Of a stretch of DNA of 64,000 nt, positions 44,101 through 54,900 are shown piece by piece. The position numbers and the translations under genes were made by a program. The stretch lies in contig JASWJB010000042.1 in assembly GCA_032433595.1 (NCBI GenBank), positions 124,001 through 188,000 on the forward strand, written 5' to 3'. Positions within the stretch are counted from its first letter, which is position 1. Every line of letters starts with the position of its first letter. The stretch comes from Conoideocrella luteorostrata. Taxonomy: Eukaryota > Ascomycota > Sordariomycetes > Hypocreales > Clavicipitaceae. Under the pieces are notes generated by a model. The model was given only the letters and a program-made list of their open reading frames with translations. It was not told the DNA's origin and made no database searches.

Positions 44101-47100
44101 AATTCACCTACCGCGAATACTTAATGGTGCCGCAGAGAGTGAGTATACGGAGTACATGGGAAAAGTTTATCGCCTAGTGCTTGTGCCCAATGGTATGCGC
44201 TCTGGTTGCATTTGTACTCCACTTTGAGGTGCCGGATCCTCTGGAAGGGGGGTCATGTCTGCTTTTCTACAATAACAATTAGGCGAAGAGATCATCTCAT
44301 TACCGCCCCGACGGGCGCGGCCATGGTGGCGGGAGCATGGTCAATCAGGTCAACTATACCTATGGAGGCATGGTGTCGTCTACAAGCAGCTTGTCAAGAT
44401 GAGCCCTCGACTGGAGGGAGTTATTGTACGGAAGTAGTTACTCAAAATGTCGGGTGTGGCTAAAGCGGGCTGACCAGCTAGTAGTTATGAGCCATCCAAT
44501 CTCGTCCTGATAACCAGACATTCGAGCTGCTTTCTTCTTCTTCCCCTGATCCAGTCAAGGCAATGTCTCTCGTCTTTAGAAACTTGTTCTGAGTTTTGCC
44601 ACTCAGTGTTTCTAATGTACGGAGTACTCCGTACGATTGTTAGCTATGTCCCCGCATGTGGACTCGAGCGCGGACTTGCTGGCCTGGTGACGGTTGATAC
44701 TCGCCGCCTTGCACCAAAATTGATCTGGCCGGCCCTTACGGAGTGCAGTAACTAATTAGCTTCTGGTGGTTTGCGTGGCCTCCTGTTCATCACTCAGCTC
44801 CATTTAAACCTTATCCATTCATGCCCAACCCGCCCATCCTTCTTCCCGTCCTCATTTCCAAATACCCTGCTAGCATGACCAGTGTGCCGCAAGCCGGGCT
44901 CGTAGTCTTCACTAGCTAGCCTCTGCCTCTTCAAGCTGAGAACAGGCAGGGCGTGACGTGCGTACGCATGCACTCCGTACACTAATGCCCAGAACTCCGG
45001 ATTTCAAAGAATACGCAGAGAATATTGTACGGAGAACGGAGTATTGTACAGCACAATGCGGCCGGCACACAGCGGGATGAAATACGGCACTGACGAATCG
45101 GAAACCATGCTCGGTACCGGCGTGGTGACCCGGACAGGGATTCTTGGAAGTCCGGGCTGGCGCCAAAGTTCCGCGGCCCACTGTCACGAGGACCCCTTTT
45201 TCAAGAAATCAGACAGACTCATGTCAGATGAGATCACCACTGCACGGAGGTGCTGCTACGCAGTTATCTGGTTCGAGTTGTCAGGAGTCTGTCTCAAGAA
45301 GGAAGGGGGCCCCATGTTGTTCCCCCGCGCACCTGGTGGTCAGCCATTTGCTCAAGAGCGGGAACCTGTCCCTTTCGATGTGTCGGGCAGCTGCAACATT
45401 GTACGAGATTGTGGCAGTCAGTATCTACGCGATGACGCACAGCTGTGCCAGGGCATCCAGGACCTCATGTCTCCAAGTCTCCAAGTCTCCAATCCGAGAT
45501 CTTCAAGTCTCCACGATATGTACTCCGTAGATGTATGTGCAATGTGCAACCTGTTCCCCAACCTGCATGCTCGATGATCGCACTGTGTGTGGCAGCAACT
45601 CGGCATGGCTCGCAGACTCTCTGCAGACTCTCGATCCTCCGTTCTCACACCCCCTCATTCACGCATAATAATAGCTCAGCGCCGGTCCGGTCTGGTTTGG
45701 TCTGAGGTGTGATGAGGTCCGATGAGGTCTGATGAGGTCCTTCCCCCGCCCCCCACCATCCATCCGGCTTCCCTGCTTGCCTGCCTCCCTCCCGCCAGAT
45801 CATCTGGTATTTACATACTCCGTACTTCGTCAGCAGACCTCCTTTTTAATGTGAAAGGGTGCCCACTACTAACTACGGAGCACTACGTACGCATCTTCAG
45901 ACGGCAGGGCATGTGCGGCTGATGTACGAAGTACTGTACGGATGGATATATTGCCTTGCTTTTTGCGGAGTACTCACCACATTAATTTCATGCAGGCTTT
46001 TAGGGTAACTTAGATCGTGAATTTGTGCCATGCGAACACAATCACAGACCCGCTTGCCCTCACTCATTACAACTCGCTTGTCGTTGTCTTGAAATTGGCG
46101 TGAATATCGAGGGGCACAACTGAATGTGGGCAGCTTACCCAGAAACATTACGCCTTTGCGACGAACCTTGCTTCTCCTGTGGCTGTCCGATTTGGGGCCT
46201 TGCCTTCCTTCTCTGCAGTCTCCTGTGCGACGAAAGCATCGCACGCCGTATCTTGTGCCACAGCAACGTCTAAAATAAGTCAATGCGGTTGATACGCCTA
46301 TCCAAAGCAGAACCCTCAGCACTTTTGTCGCACGTTTTTGCACCCAAGCATGTGTTCCTGTGCATGTAGCAAGCTCATGAGGTACCTACGACGTTGCGCA
46401 GCAAAAGTTTCCATGGGCTATATCGAGCTCTCCCACGCGCCCAGCCGACTCGCCGTGCATGTGAGGAGTAACCTACTCCGTACTAACTATGCAGCAGCCG
46501 CATGATGCATGCTTATATGCTGTGCAGGGCTGTATATTGGACGGGCCCCCTGCGATCGGAGCACGACCATCGGCCATGCGACCTTCGGGTCGGGTTCCAT
46601 TCGAACGAGATGCGCCGCCTTGTCCTACCGTGCCGTGCCGTATTCGAGATTTGACGTGGAATACAGCTCGGCAATGTCGTAATCAGATTGGGTGTGGAAT
46701 ATAGTGCATGGGTCTTGCTGTACTCCGTATGCTATATTTTGCTGCGTTGGACGCTCTGACTCTCTTTTGTTTCCTTTTTGCACCTGCGCGGAGGGTCACG
46801 GAATGCGACGCTTGGTTGACACGAGACAACATAGCATGGTTATATACCCAATAGCGCATATGCATTGCATGATTCTCTCAATTCAGAGCCAGCGTGATTT
46901 GTCATTTGTGGCAACTTGCCCAGCGTGCTTTGTCCGCGAAGAAGTGCCCCCTTTGTCGATGCACGACGGCGCAGCTGTAAATGGCGCGCAGGGCTTTTGA
47001 CACTCCGTGTGTTAGAGCTCTGTCTAATTTGCAGGCCCTCTCAAATGCTACTTGAACTACGGAGCACATGCCATTAATGGTGAATGTAAACTGCTGAATC

Positions 47101-47377
47101 GTAATGAAGTTTGGTATGTAGAGATGCTGTTAACAGTAAAACGACCGTTGTTTTGCTGGTTGTTTGCGGCAGCCGACAAGAGCATCACGACAGAAGGATT
47201 CAACATTCACCAAAGCAGCAACACCCCCCGGAGCAACCCGGCCTTCCGATAATGAAACGGAGAGAAATCGAGTACTTATATTTTCAACGCTATCTTCCAC
47301 CTTGGCTCTCTCTGCGCCCTTCAAAACCTCCGAATCGTCAATCAGTACATTAAGTACAGGGTAGTAGCTAATAAGAT
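41127..47377. other. 6.2-kb gene desert with many TACGGAGTA palindromes
   Basis: The first kilobase is probably leader and promoter of the RRM/R3H gene. The rest has only short frames without family resemblance on either strand. Short repeats include CGTCGTCT near 41910, CCAGCCAGCCGG near 42145, TCTCCAAG near 45470 and GATGAGGTCY near 45710. The most striking content is the repeated palindrome described separately. Confidence 0.55.
42306..47066. repeat. Cluster of TACGGAGTA/TACTCCGTA palindromic motifs
   Basis: Exact or one-off copies occur near 42307, 42352, 43267, 43780-43800, 44040, 44150, 44617-44636, 44977, 45029, 45520, 45818, 45967, 46474, 46721 and 47058. Some are doubled back to back (GTACGGAGTACTCCGTAC near 44617). 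Single copies also occur at 22204, 36115 and 63340, but none with this density. The motif is known to be scattered in many ascomycete genomes; its function is not established. Confidence 0.75.
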
Positions 47378-49066
47378 TTACCCATCAATTCCTGGCATTG
47401 GAGGCGGGTCGATAAAGATTACTGCCGTCAAGGGATCATCATCGTCACCCAAGCTCGCGTACAAATCGAACTTAAGGAAAGTCTGGTTGCTGAATCTGTT
47501 CAAATGCCAACGACCATCGCCAAGGGAAATCTTAATGGTATCGTCAGGACCAACGTCACCTTGCAGTTTAAGATGGCAAGTTGCCTTCGTGCCGGGTTGA
47601 CGGTCCCAAGCGGTAGCCCGGAGTTCTGTAATGGGATGTGTAGGGGTATAGACCGTTCCATCTGGCCATGAGGGAGACTGGAGCCCGGGGTCTGGAAATA
47701 ATTCTTCTGTTCTTGTCTCAAGCGCATGCGTCACGTCGTTACGGCGCCGACGATTTCTTCTTGACTGGGTTGGATCGTATGGTAGAACAGGCACTCTAAT
47801 GGGCAGAGCGAAATGAGGGCCGCCCTGGCCGGTCCAAAATGAACTGGCGTCTATAAGTTTAAACTCGTTGTGGGGCTGTCTAAGCTCTTCGACAACTTGC
47901 GAGATGAGCGTCCATGCTGACGGGAGGCGATCGGATCCAATGAGGTATTCCTTCGTCATAACCTCGTGGGTCTTGAGACCGAGCTCATTGCAGAGCATGA
48001 TACGTATGATCCTCCTAACACCCATGATGGCCGTCCTGGGTGTTCCACATCCGTCGGGAATCCAATCCCGCATGTATAGTCCACTCTCGAATGGCTCTTG
48101 ACGCGATCGCCTGCAAACGTCAAAATCGGCCCTCTCAACACCATCGTCCAGCGTGTTCATCACATGCCCAACTTGGTTCCTTAGCATATCCATCAACCAT
48201 ATAATACAGAGATACCCCGAGTCTCGAATGTCTGGTTGATGAGTAACGCCTGGCACGAAATAGCGAAACGTGTGCGCCATGCCCAGCGCATTCCAAAACT
48301 CGATCCAGAAATGGACACACGATTTGATCCGCTCGCCCCTGAACTCCGCATCACCGCAGTCAAAAATGTATAGCTCGCCCCTTAAGCGATCAAATATCGT
48401 CATGCCCCATTGGTGATGGCCGTACATAACAGGCACGACAACAAACCTTCTTCCCCAGATTTCGAGTTTGCACAGCTCTGAGCCCCTGAGGTCCTCGCCG
48501 TTGACAAACTGCCCCAGCTTGGTCGGCATGCCGAAGCTCTCATTCCACGCCTCCTCGAATGATACTGACCTTTCACGCTGGGCGGGCTCGGTAGACACAC
48601 CTCTGAATTGGTACGGCTCAAAGAACCCCATGGATTCGTGCATCCCGTATGAGACGATGCGCACCAAGGCTCCCATCTCAGCGGTATTGAGGTTGTTTTG
48701 ACTGGACTGCATGGTCCGGTTGAGGAGAATACGTACAATGACGACATGGGCGAACCACGATGCCCCGCGGTACTTTTCAGTCTCCCTGTCAAAGGGTTGC
48801 ATGGGCCGTAAGTGGCGATAAGGGCCTGTTATCGGGTCAAACATTCTCCTGCGAAGGGCCTCCCGCTCGTCGCTGCTGCGCCAGTCAATGTCTGTATTAA
48901 GACGGTGGGCGGGGGGCTTTCGGGACTCTTGGGACTCCTCTGCGGCATACGCGCTGGGCCATACTGTCCGGGGAAGAAATTGCGGGAGTTGGACATGATC
49001 CTTGACAGCTTCGTTGACATCGTGAAACTTCCCCGGGTACAGGGTGACAACGCCGAGAATGTTCAT
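47378..49066 (-). CDS. Ulp1-fold (C48-like) protein with the catalytic Cys replaced by Ser
   Basis: This single exon encodes 562 residues from the Met at 49066 (MNILGVVTLYPGKFHD); the frame is open further upstream to 49168. The middle has the order of a Ulp1/SENP-type cysteine protease. His-Trp lies in VVVPVMYGHHQWGMTIFD, then Asp in LYIFDCGDAE, then a Gln-Pro-Asp...Asp-Ser-Gly segment in THQPDIRDSGYLCIIWL, where active proteases have DCG. The Ser at the nucleophile place suggests either a pseudoenzyme or a non-peptidase role; a Cys three residues later (YLC) is present. The C-terminal third is polar and unknown. Similar proteins are common orphans in ascomycete genomes. No cluster link is visible. 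Confidence 0.6.
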   Translation of the reverse strand: MNILGVVTLYPGKFHDVNEAVKDHVQLPQFLPRTVWPSAYAAEESQESRKPPAHRLNTDIDWRSSDEREALRRRMFDPITGPYRHLRPMQPFDRETEKYRGASWFAHVVIVRILLNRTMQSSQNNLNTAEMGALVRIVSYGMHESMGFFEPYQFRGVSTEPAQRERSVSFEEAWNESFGMPTKLGQFVNGEDLRGSELCKLEIWGRRFVVVPVMYGHHQWGMTIFDRLRGELYIFDCGDAEFRGERIKSCVHFWIEFWNALGMAHTFRYFVPGVTHQPDIRDSGYLCIIWLMDMLRNQVGHVMNTLDDGVERADFDVCRRSRQEPFESGLYMRDWIPDGCGTPRTAIMGVRRIIRIMLCNELGLKTHEVMTKEYLIGSDRLPSAWTLISQVVEELRQPHNEFKLIDASSFWTGQGGPHFALPIRVPVLPYDPTQSRRNRRRRNDVTHALETRTEELFPDPGLQSPSWPDGTVYTPTHPITELRATAWDRQPGTKATCHLKLQGDVGPDDTIKISLGDGRWHLNRFSNQTFLKFDLYASLGDDDDPLTAVIFIDPPPMPGIDG

Positions 49067-49885
49067 GCTGGTAATATATATGTAGATGCGGATTTTTGTC
49101 AGACTTGGGAAATTGCTATGGAGTAAGCGGTTTGACGCATTCAACAGGACGAACGAGTATGGCAGCACGGGACACTATATATCCGCACATGGTGTTTGTT
49201 AGCTGTCCTGGACGTTTGTTAACAGATTGAAGTGAGGAAAGCTTGACAGCTTGGTTGGGTCGTTGTGAATGACTTTGGAAACCTGAAGCGCAGACGGGCA
49301 GCATGTTGCATTCGTGATTGGGAACAATCAAGCTATCAGCAAAGGGACAAAGGCTGAGTGGCATCGTGACTATGCACGGCAAACGTCATTATCAAGACTG
49401 TGTTGAAGAAAGACCGCATGCAAGTACAGATAGAGCTTAAAGTTGCGATTGTTCTTTGGCGCTGTGAATCGTCCGGAAATGTGTCGACAGCCTTTTGCAA
49501 CTACAACAGGAATACAGTGTTCCCCTTTGTCTATTGCCTTTGGCGAGGAGAAACTGGACCTCGACCCAAATCTCGCCTTTCTGTAGCAGTGACTGAAGAG
49601 TGACTCCAAATTTGCACAAAGGCGCGTTTGACGGGACGGTTGGTGCCGTGCGTAGACTAGTCGCCTTTAACCCGGAAGATCTCTTTCAATTTCAGCCTTT
49701 TATCAATAGGATAATGGTTACACGTGAGTAAAGTAGACGAACCGCGGCCGCAATTTCCACGATAGCGTGCGCATGGGTGGCAGAGCAGCTATCAGTTTCA
49801 CAGCATCCATGCTGAATATGTTATGGTCATGTGCAATTTTGCCATTTGAAATGCCACGGAGGCTGAGCGAATAACCCATCAACGC
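49067..49885. other. Intergenic, no gene seen
   Basis: About 0.8 kb between two minus-strand genes, with only short frames. It carries the promoter of the Ulp1-fold gene. Confidence 0.55.
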
Positions 49886-50365
49886 TCAATTCCCTCCTTT
49901 AACCAGTTTCGAAAGGTTTATTTTCATCAGAGGCAGCCTTCTCCCAGGGATGACCTCGCTCGCCACCTCGCCAACCCTTACCGCCCCCATCTTCAAATAA
50001 AATCCCTCTGCGTATGGATCGGCTTCGATACAGAAATGTTCAAAGCCTTGTTTGGCCGCCTTGCCCAACGCATCTTGCCATAAAAGTCGCCCAATACCTT
50101 TTTCTATGCTACTTGGCGAAACCCACAGATGAGCCAGAACCCCGGCCGGCGGCGTTCCGGTGACTTGGTAAAAACCAACTACTTTACCATCTTGTTCGGA
50201 GACAACGTAAGAGCCGTGTGAAATCTGGTCTGGAGTGATTGTGAGTACTCCGCGACAATTGCTCATAAAAGTCTCGTCATAGCCCCAGTGGGCTTTTGCG
50301 CCGAGGGCGATGTCGCTCAGGATGGCTGCTTCGTTGGAATGAGCGGGGCGAAGGACAGTTTTCAT
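49886..50365 (-). CDS. GNAT-family N-acetyltransferase
   Basis: 159 residues from the Met at 50365 (MKTVLRPAHSNEAAILSDIA). The frame is open to 50548, but only this start gives a GNAT N-terminus. The acetyl-CoA site has ISHGSYVVSEQDGKVVGFYQV for strands 2-3, then HLWVSPSSIEKGIGRLLW as the pyrophosphate loop (Q/RxxGxG/A variant EKGIGR), and IEADPYAEGFYLKMGAVRVGE as the closing strand pair. The substrate is unknown; small-molecule amines are typical for this type. It has no intron. Confidence 0.8.
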   Translation of the reverse strand: MKTVLRPAHSNEAAILSDIALGAKAHWGYDETFMSNCRGVLTITPDQISHGSYVVSEQDGKVVGFYQVTGTPPAGVLAHLWVSPSSIEKGIGRLLWQDALGKAAKQGFEHFCIEADPYAEGFYLKMGAVRVGEVASEVIPGRRLPLMKINLSKLVKGGN

Positions 50366-51736
50366 CACAGCAGTAGAGCAGTTAATCGAAGCGCGTATGA
50401 TATATATTTTGAGATGTTCTGTTGACAAGGTAGATTTCGTCAGCAGATGCGTAATGAGCCTTGAGAGCGCAATGCAGAGTGCAGACAGAGCTCGGTGTCG
50501 CCACGACACTCTGCCCAAGCTGCGATGCTCCGTTTCTGTGGCTGCCACGTCTCATTCTATGCCCCAGCCACAGCGGGACAGCCCAGCTGCGACAGGTGGC
50601 GTCTGGTGGGACCGCTGATGGCCCGGTGAGATCTGGGCTTGGGGCTATCGGCGACATCTGGCTGACTATGGCTTCCACCTCATCGCACGTTCCTCAAGAT
50701 GCAGATGCAGCTTCATCCGGCATCTGCAGGCTATTAATGGTATCCTTGGTAAGGCCCCAGACCACCGAAGCTAAATGACAGGAAGCAGCGGTATTCCATC
50801 ATGCAACGCCTCTCCTCGGGGTCGCGGGGCCAACTGATGAGGATGGGTGCCTCCAGAGTCTCCTTCTCGTTGATGTTGGCAACTGACGGCCGGCTTGATA
50901 GCCTGGCTTGACTCTACATCCAGAAGACTTCTGGTCGGGACATGTCGAAAAACCGGTGCCCTTTCACACAGAAAAACCAAAAGCAGCAGAAAGCGAAAAC
51001 ACACGGCAACGTCGTGCAGACACGTCTCTCGCCTCTTGCGACACCCGCCGTCGTGCTGCCTGCGATCCTCTCTGCGTGCCTCTACAAGAGCTGCACGACT
51101 GGTCCCTGTGCTCCGCCGGAGTTGTCCTTGATCATGTGACCAGCAGATGGCCGCAGATGGCCGGAATGGAGCTTGCTTCCGAATGCGGACGCGCAGCGTA
51201 CTAAGAATGTCAACAACTTCTTCGAAAAGCGGGCCTACCATGGCATTGCCGCCTCGTCACTGGTGGACGGCGGAGCAGCCAGGCGACAAGGCGACCAGAC
51301 GACCAGGCGACCAGTCCCAGGAGCGCCAGCAGTGTCGGTCGGAGTGGCTGCAGAGGCTGATCCAGAGCCAACAGTTGTGCCAGCTTTGGAGCTAGGCTGC
51401 ATGTGCGCTGTGCCTACTGGCATTGTTTGCGCGGCCGCTGCTCAGAGCTGCTTACCTTTCAGGCATTGATCGCGCCACAGTGACGCCTGCGGTGCCGCAA
51501 TGAACAACAACAACATTGCATCAGCACCCATCGCCTCTCCGCGCTCCTCTCGTCTGCCCAGCCTAAATTTCTGCCACCTCCGCTGCCTACCCCCCCCCAA
51601 TTCTTCACATCCCACCATCCATCTACTCGTCCATCACCGTCGGAACGCGTCTCTTGCCATCGAATTTCGCTCTCCAGCTTTCGCACCCGTTTAATTTATC
51701 TCGCTTTCGCGTCTTTCCAACTCAACTCCAGCAAAC
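50366..51736. other. Intergenic between GNAT and H2A.Z genes
   Basis: Divergent interval of about 1.4 kb holding both promoters. The last 150 bp before the H2A.Z start are rich in C and T on the plus strand, as usual for histone-gene leaders. No coding frame is convincing. Confidence 0.55.
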
Positions 51737-52684
51737 ATGCCCGGCGGTAAGGGAAAGTCTTCTGGTGGTAAGAGCTCCGGAGGCAAGACGAGCGCCGAGG
51801 GCCACAAGAAACAGCAGAGCCACTCCGCACGAGCTGGTCTCCAGGTAAGAAACAGTGACTCCCTCGCGCGTTCCGTGAATTTGCGATCCAACTATACTGG
51901 TACTGGCCGACGAACGTTTCTTGGATTGACAACCTCGCGCACGCGCATCTCGACCTGCCCCGATGGCTGCAGAGTAGCCTCCTGATTTCCTTCTACTCAG
52001 ACCGCCGTTCAGCGAATGCATCGACGCGTCATTCGGTCGGCTATCTCGGCTGCGCAATCGACGAGTTCATGTCTACCGAGCAGCACTAATTGCCGTTCAA
52101 GACATGTCGTCGTGTCAGCCAGTCTCCGTTTCGGCGTTTGGTCGCGATCACGACGATAGGAAAAGAAAAGAGAACGGCTGGCGCACAAGAAAATATTCTT
52201 CGACCATCATAGCGTCAATCGCAAAATCAACGGCCGGCTGGATGATATTTTACTGACCAACTGTATTAGTTCCCTTGCGGTCGTGTCAAGCGTTTCCTCA
52301 AGCAGAACACCCAGAACAAGATGCGTGTCGGGGCCAAAGCTGCTGTCTACGTTACCGCTGTCCTGGAATACCTCACTGCTGAGGTGCTCGAATTAGCAGG
52401 CGTAAGTTCCCATTGCCCCCTATCCAGGACTTTCTGGCGTCATCGACTGTGCACCGCTGCCTATTGATGACCACCAGCTAACCTGTCTGAAGAACGCTGC
52501 CAAGGACCTCAAGGTCAAACGTATCACCCCTCGCCATCTGCAACTGGCCATTCGTGGTGACGAAGAGTTGGATACCCTGATTCGTGCCACCATTGCTTTT
52601 GGTGGTGTCCTGCCACACATCAACCGAGCCCTGCTACTCAAGGTCGAGCAGAAGAAGAAGAAGGCCCAGGCTATCGAGGCATAA
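51737..52684 (+). CDS. HTZ1: Histone H2A.Z variant
   Basis: Three exons (51737-51844, 52270-52401, 52493-52684) give 143 residues. Intron 1 is unusually long (425 bp) and intron 2 is 91 bp. The N-terminal tail is Gly/Lys/Ser-rich, followed by the H2A core: [18 protein letters not shown], then [26 protein letters not shown]. The H2A.Z-type docking end [29 protein letters not shown] (rather than the canonical H2A IRNDEEL...VTIAQGG) identifies the variant. H2A.Z marks promoters and heterochromatin borders and is deposited by the SWR1 complex. The recognition is strong. Confidence 0.97.
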
Positions 52685-53243
52685 TGTGCTCTCTACGCCG
52701 TCCGATTTCAGGCTTTTGATTTGTTCTTGATACTTTTGGTTCTGGGTCGAGGAGTGTTTCTTTATGTTTACGGATCAGGGAAATTTGCGGATATGATGTT
52801 GGTTTGTATTTGAATATGGAGCGCTCACGCGTGCTCAAGAAGGGGAAACGAAATTAACAGTCCTTGTATTCCGCGACAACGCTGCTGTAGCCGGCTCAAG
52901 GTTCTCACGATGAACGTGCGTGAAGGAGAGTTGAGTCGTGGTGAATGATGCCACGTTAGATAGAAGCTCATTCGATCAAACCCGGCGTACCAGCAGGACG
53001 GCTTAATGTACAGGTAGTAATATAGGTTTCTGATCACCTGGATGAAATAAACGGGCTGTTGCATACGTGCAGCAGCTAGGACGCGTCGAGCAGAGTGTTC
53101 ATTCAAACCAGTGATGCCTGGGTCTCAAAACTATGTGCATGGTAGTGTACTCCTTCAGTCCAGCTAATTCATATCGGATCCCTGATGCCTCTGTCTTCGC
53201 AGCAATGTTTCCGTATCAGTCAGATCCAGCCCATTTGTTGTCT
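52685..53243. other. 3-prime flank between convergent genes
   Basis: About 560 bp of 3-prime untranslated and spacer DNA; no gene seen. Confidence 0.6.
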
Positions 53244-53861
53244 CTACTCAATATCATGATCATATGCCGCCATATCTCGTGCATCCTCCCAAATCCTGTC
53301 TTCGTCAGATTGTTTATCCTCGGCAATCACACACTCCTTCAACGCCGCATACCGCTGATGTAAACACTGGCTTGGATAGTCACAATCGATAGAGCAGTCA
53401 TGCTTTCGTTGACCGTCACATCGTTTTCTTTTCTCACGATCCAAAGATGTCGCGTCCGTCCCGAGGCCGAGTTTTGTATGCTCGTGTTCACTTATATCCG
53501 GTCGCCTGTCGTGTTTTGCGACATGCTCGCTCTCCCTCCTCCACTCCATCCAAGCCTTCCACCCAACGTAATCAAATTCTATTGCGCAGACATTCATATC
53601 ATGAACCTGGGCTTGCGTGCCATGTCTCAGTCTCCATAGGCAGAAGTGGTGGCTGCAGCTGAGACAGCGTCTTGTGATGGCGATGTTGTAGCGGCGAGAG
53701 CAGCGGTGGCAGGTCCATGTCCAGGGCAGAGGAGGAGGTGGACGCGATGGTGATAGCGATGGCGATGGCCAGATTACTGAAGATGGAGGGGAGGAGTATT
53801 GGCTTGGGGACTGTGCTTGCGAGGGTGACAGCGAGGGCGGCGATGATGAAGGCCGTGCCAT
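53244..53861 (-). CDS. Small zinc-ribbon protein of unknown function
   Basis: 205 residues from the Met at 53861 (MARPSSSPPSLSPSQ). The frame is open up to 54284 but lacks a better start. After a Ser/Pro-rich leader comes WTCHRCSRRYNIAITRRCLSCSHHFC, a CxxC...CxxC pattern of a zinc ribbon. Further His/Cys residues and a Trp-rich segment (FDYVGWKAWMEWRRES) lie downstream, and the C-terminus is acidic (EDARDMAAYDHDIE). It resembles a fungal conserved hypothetical protein, but I cannot name the family. Function unknown. Confidence 0.6.
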   Translation of the reverse strand: MARPSSSPPSLSPSQAQSPSQYSSPPSSVIWPSPSLSPSRPPPPLPWTWTCHRCSRRYNIAITRRCLSCSHHFCLWRLRHGTQAQVHDMNVCAIEFDYVGWKAWMEWRRESEHVAKHDRRPDISEHEHTKLGLGTDATSLDREKRKRCDGQRKHDCSIDCDYPSQCLHQRYAALKECVIAEDKQSDEDRIWEDARDMAAYDHDIE

Positions 53862-54900
53862 GCTGGCTGGCGGGTTGCGTTTGAGACTGACGCGTCGAGT
53901 GGATGGGGGACGATTAGAAAGATGGCATGAGGGGTTGGGAAAGTCAAGAACTGAGATGTATGCATGGTTCAATAGAGGTGCGTGGCTATTGTTTGCTCGG
54001 AGCGGCGAAGTGAGGTGTATGGTGAGAGGAAAGTGAATCTGGGCAAGCTCACTTTGCCGTGGTGCTGACCGACTGTATTGATGTGGATGACAGCTTTGAT
54101 GATGGCCATGCTTTCTTTCACGGCCCGTAGTTGGTCGGTGCTTAAAGAGTAATCTCCAGCCGTTTGCGCCGACTTCACCGCTTAAACACTTGGTTGGGAT
54201 GGCGGGTTTGTATGCTTGCTCCCAAGACGGGAAGATCTTATGACTTCTTTCAAGGAGACGCAACGAGTGTAACCGGCATCTCATATCACATCTGAAAGCC
54301 GCGAAACGACAACTTTGGCATTTTCTGCTGTTCCGACAAACAAGCCCTTGCTGATGCCCATTCTGGCAGCCACCTCAAGCCTCATGCTGCCCGATACTAA
54401 TCATGACAGGCCGATGTCGTAGTCTGGCCGACACAGCTGGCACGCATGCGGGACGAGCGCGATGCACTCACATTATCTTCACCACCGCCGAGCAACAGTT
54501 GTGCTATTAAGGACCCCTGGGGAAGACTCCGAATATAAATTCTATCCAGAGTTTGGCAGGATTTGACATTGTTCAACTGCCCTCAGAGCAAACGGCCTTC
54601 TGCGGCATCTACCATTGTTCTCCGCTGCGACAATAGAGTATTTCGTATTGTCTATTGCAACACCTAAACATGTACCATACCAGGAGCATCATAGTGATCA
54701 GTTCAACTACTCACGCTCTTGACGATGTCGTGATACACCATGTTCTCCCTGTTCATCCATCTCGTCGTGTTGAACCTACCCGCGAGCGTACATGACTCAC
54801 TAACTCCGGTTGTTTGTTCATCATATTGCTTTGCTTGTTCATCATGTCATCCGGTCCAGCCACTCCGTCGTACCAGACACTCATCCGCCCACCAGCCTAG
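53862..54900. other. Intergenic and possible first exon of the DUF3716-like gene
   Basis: Divergent interval of about 1 kb. Two candidate starts for the next gene lie here: ATG at 54740, which could splice from 54787 to 54901 in phase, and ATG at 54844, whose frame runs into TAG at 54898. Confidence 0.45.
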
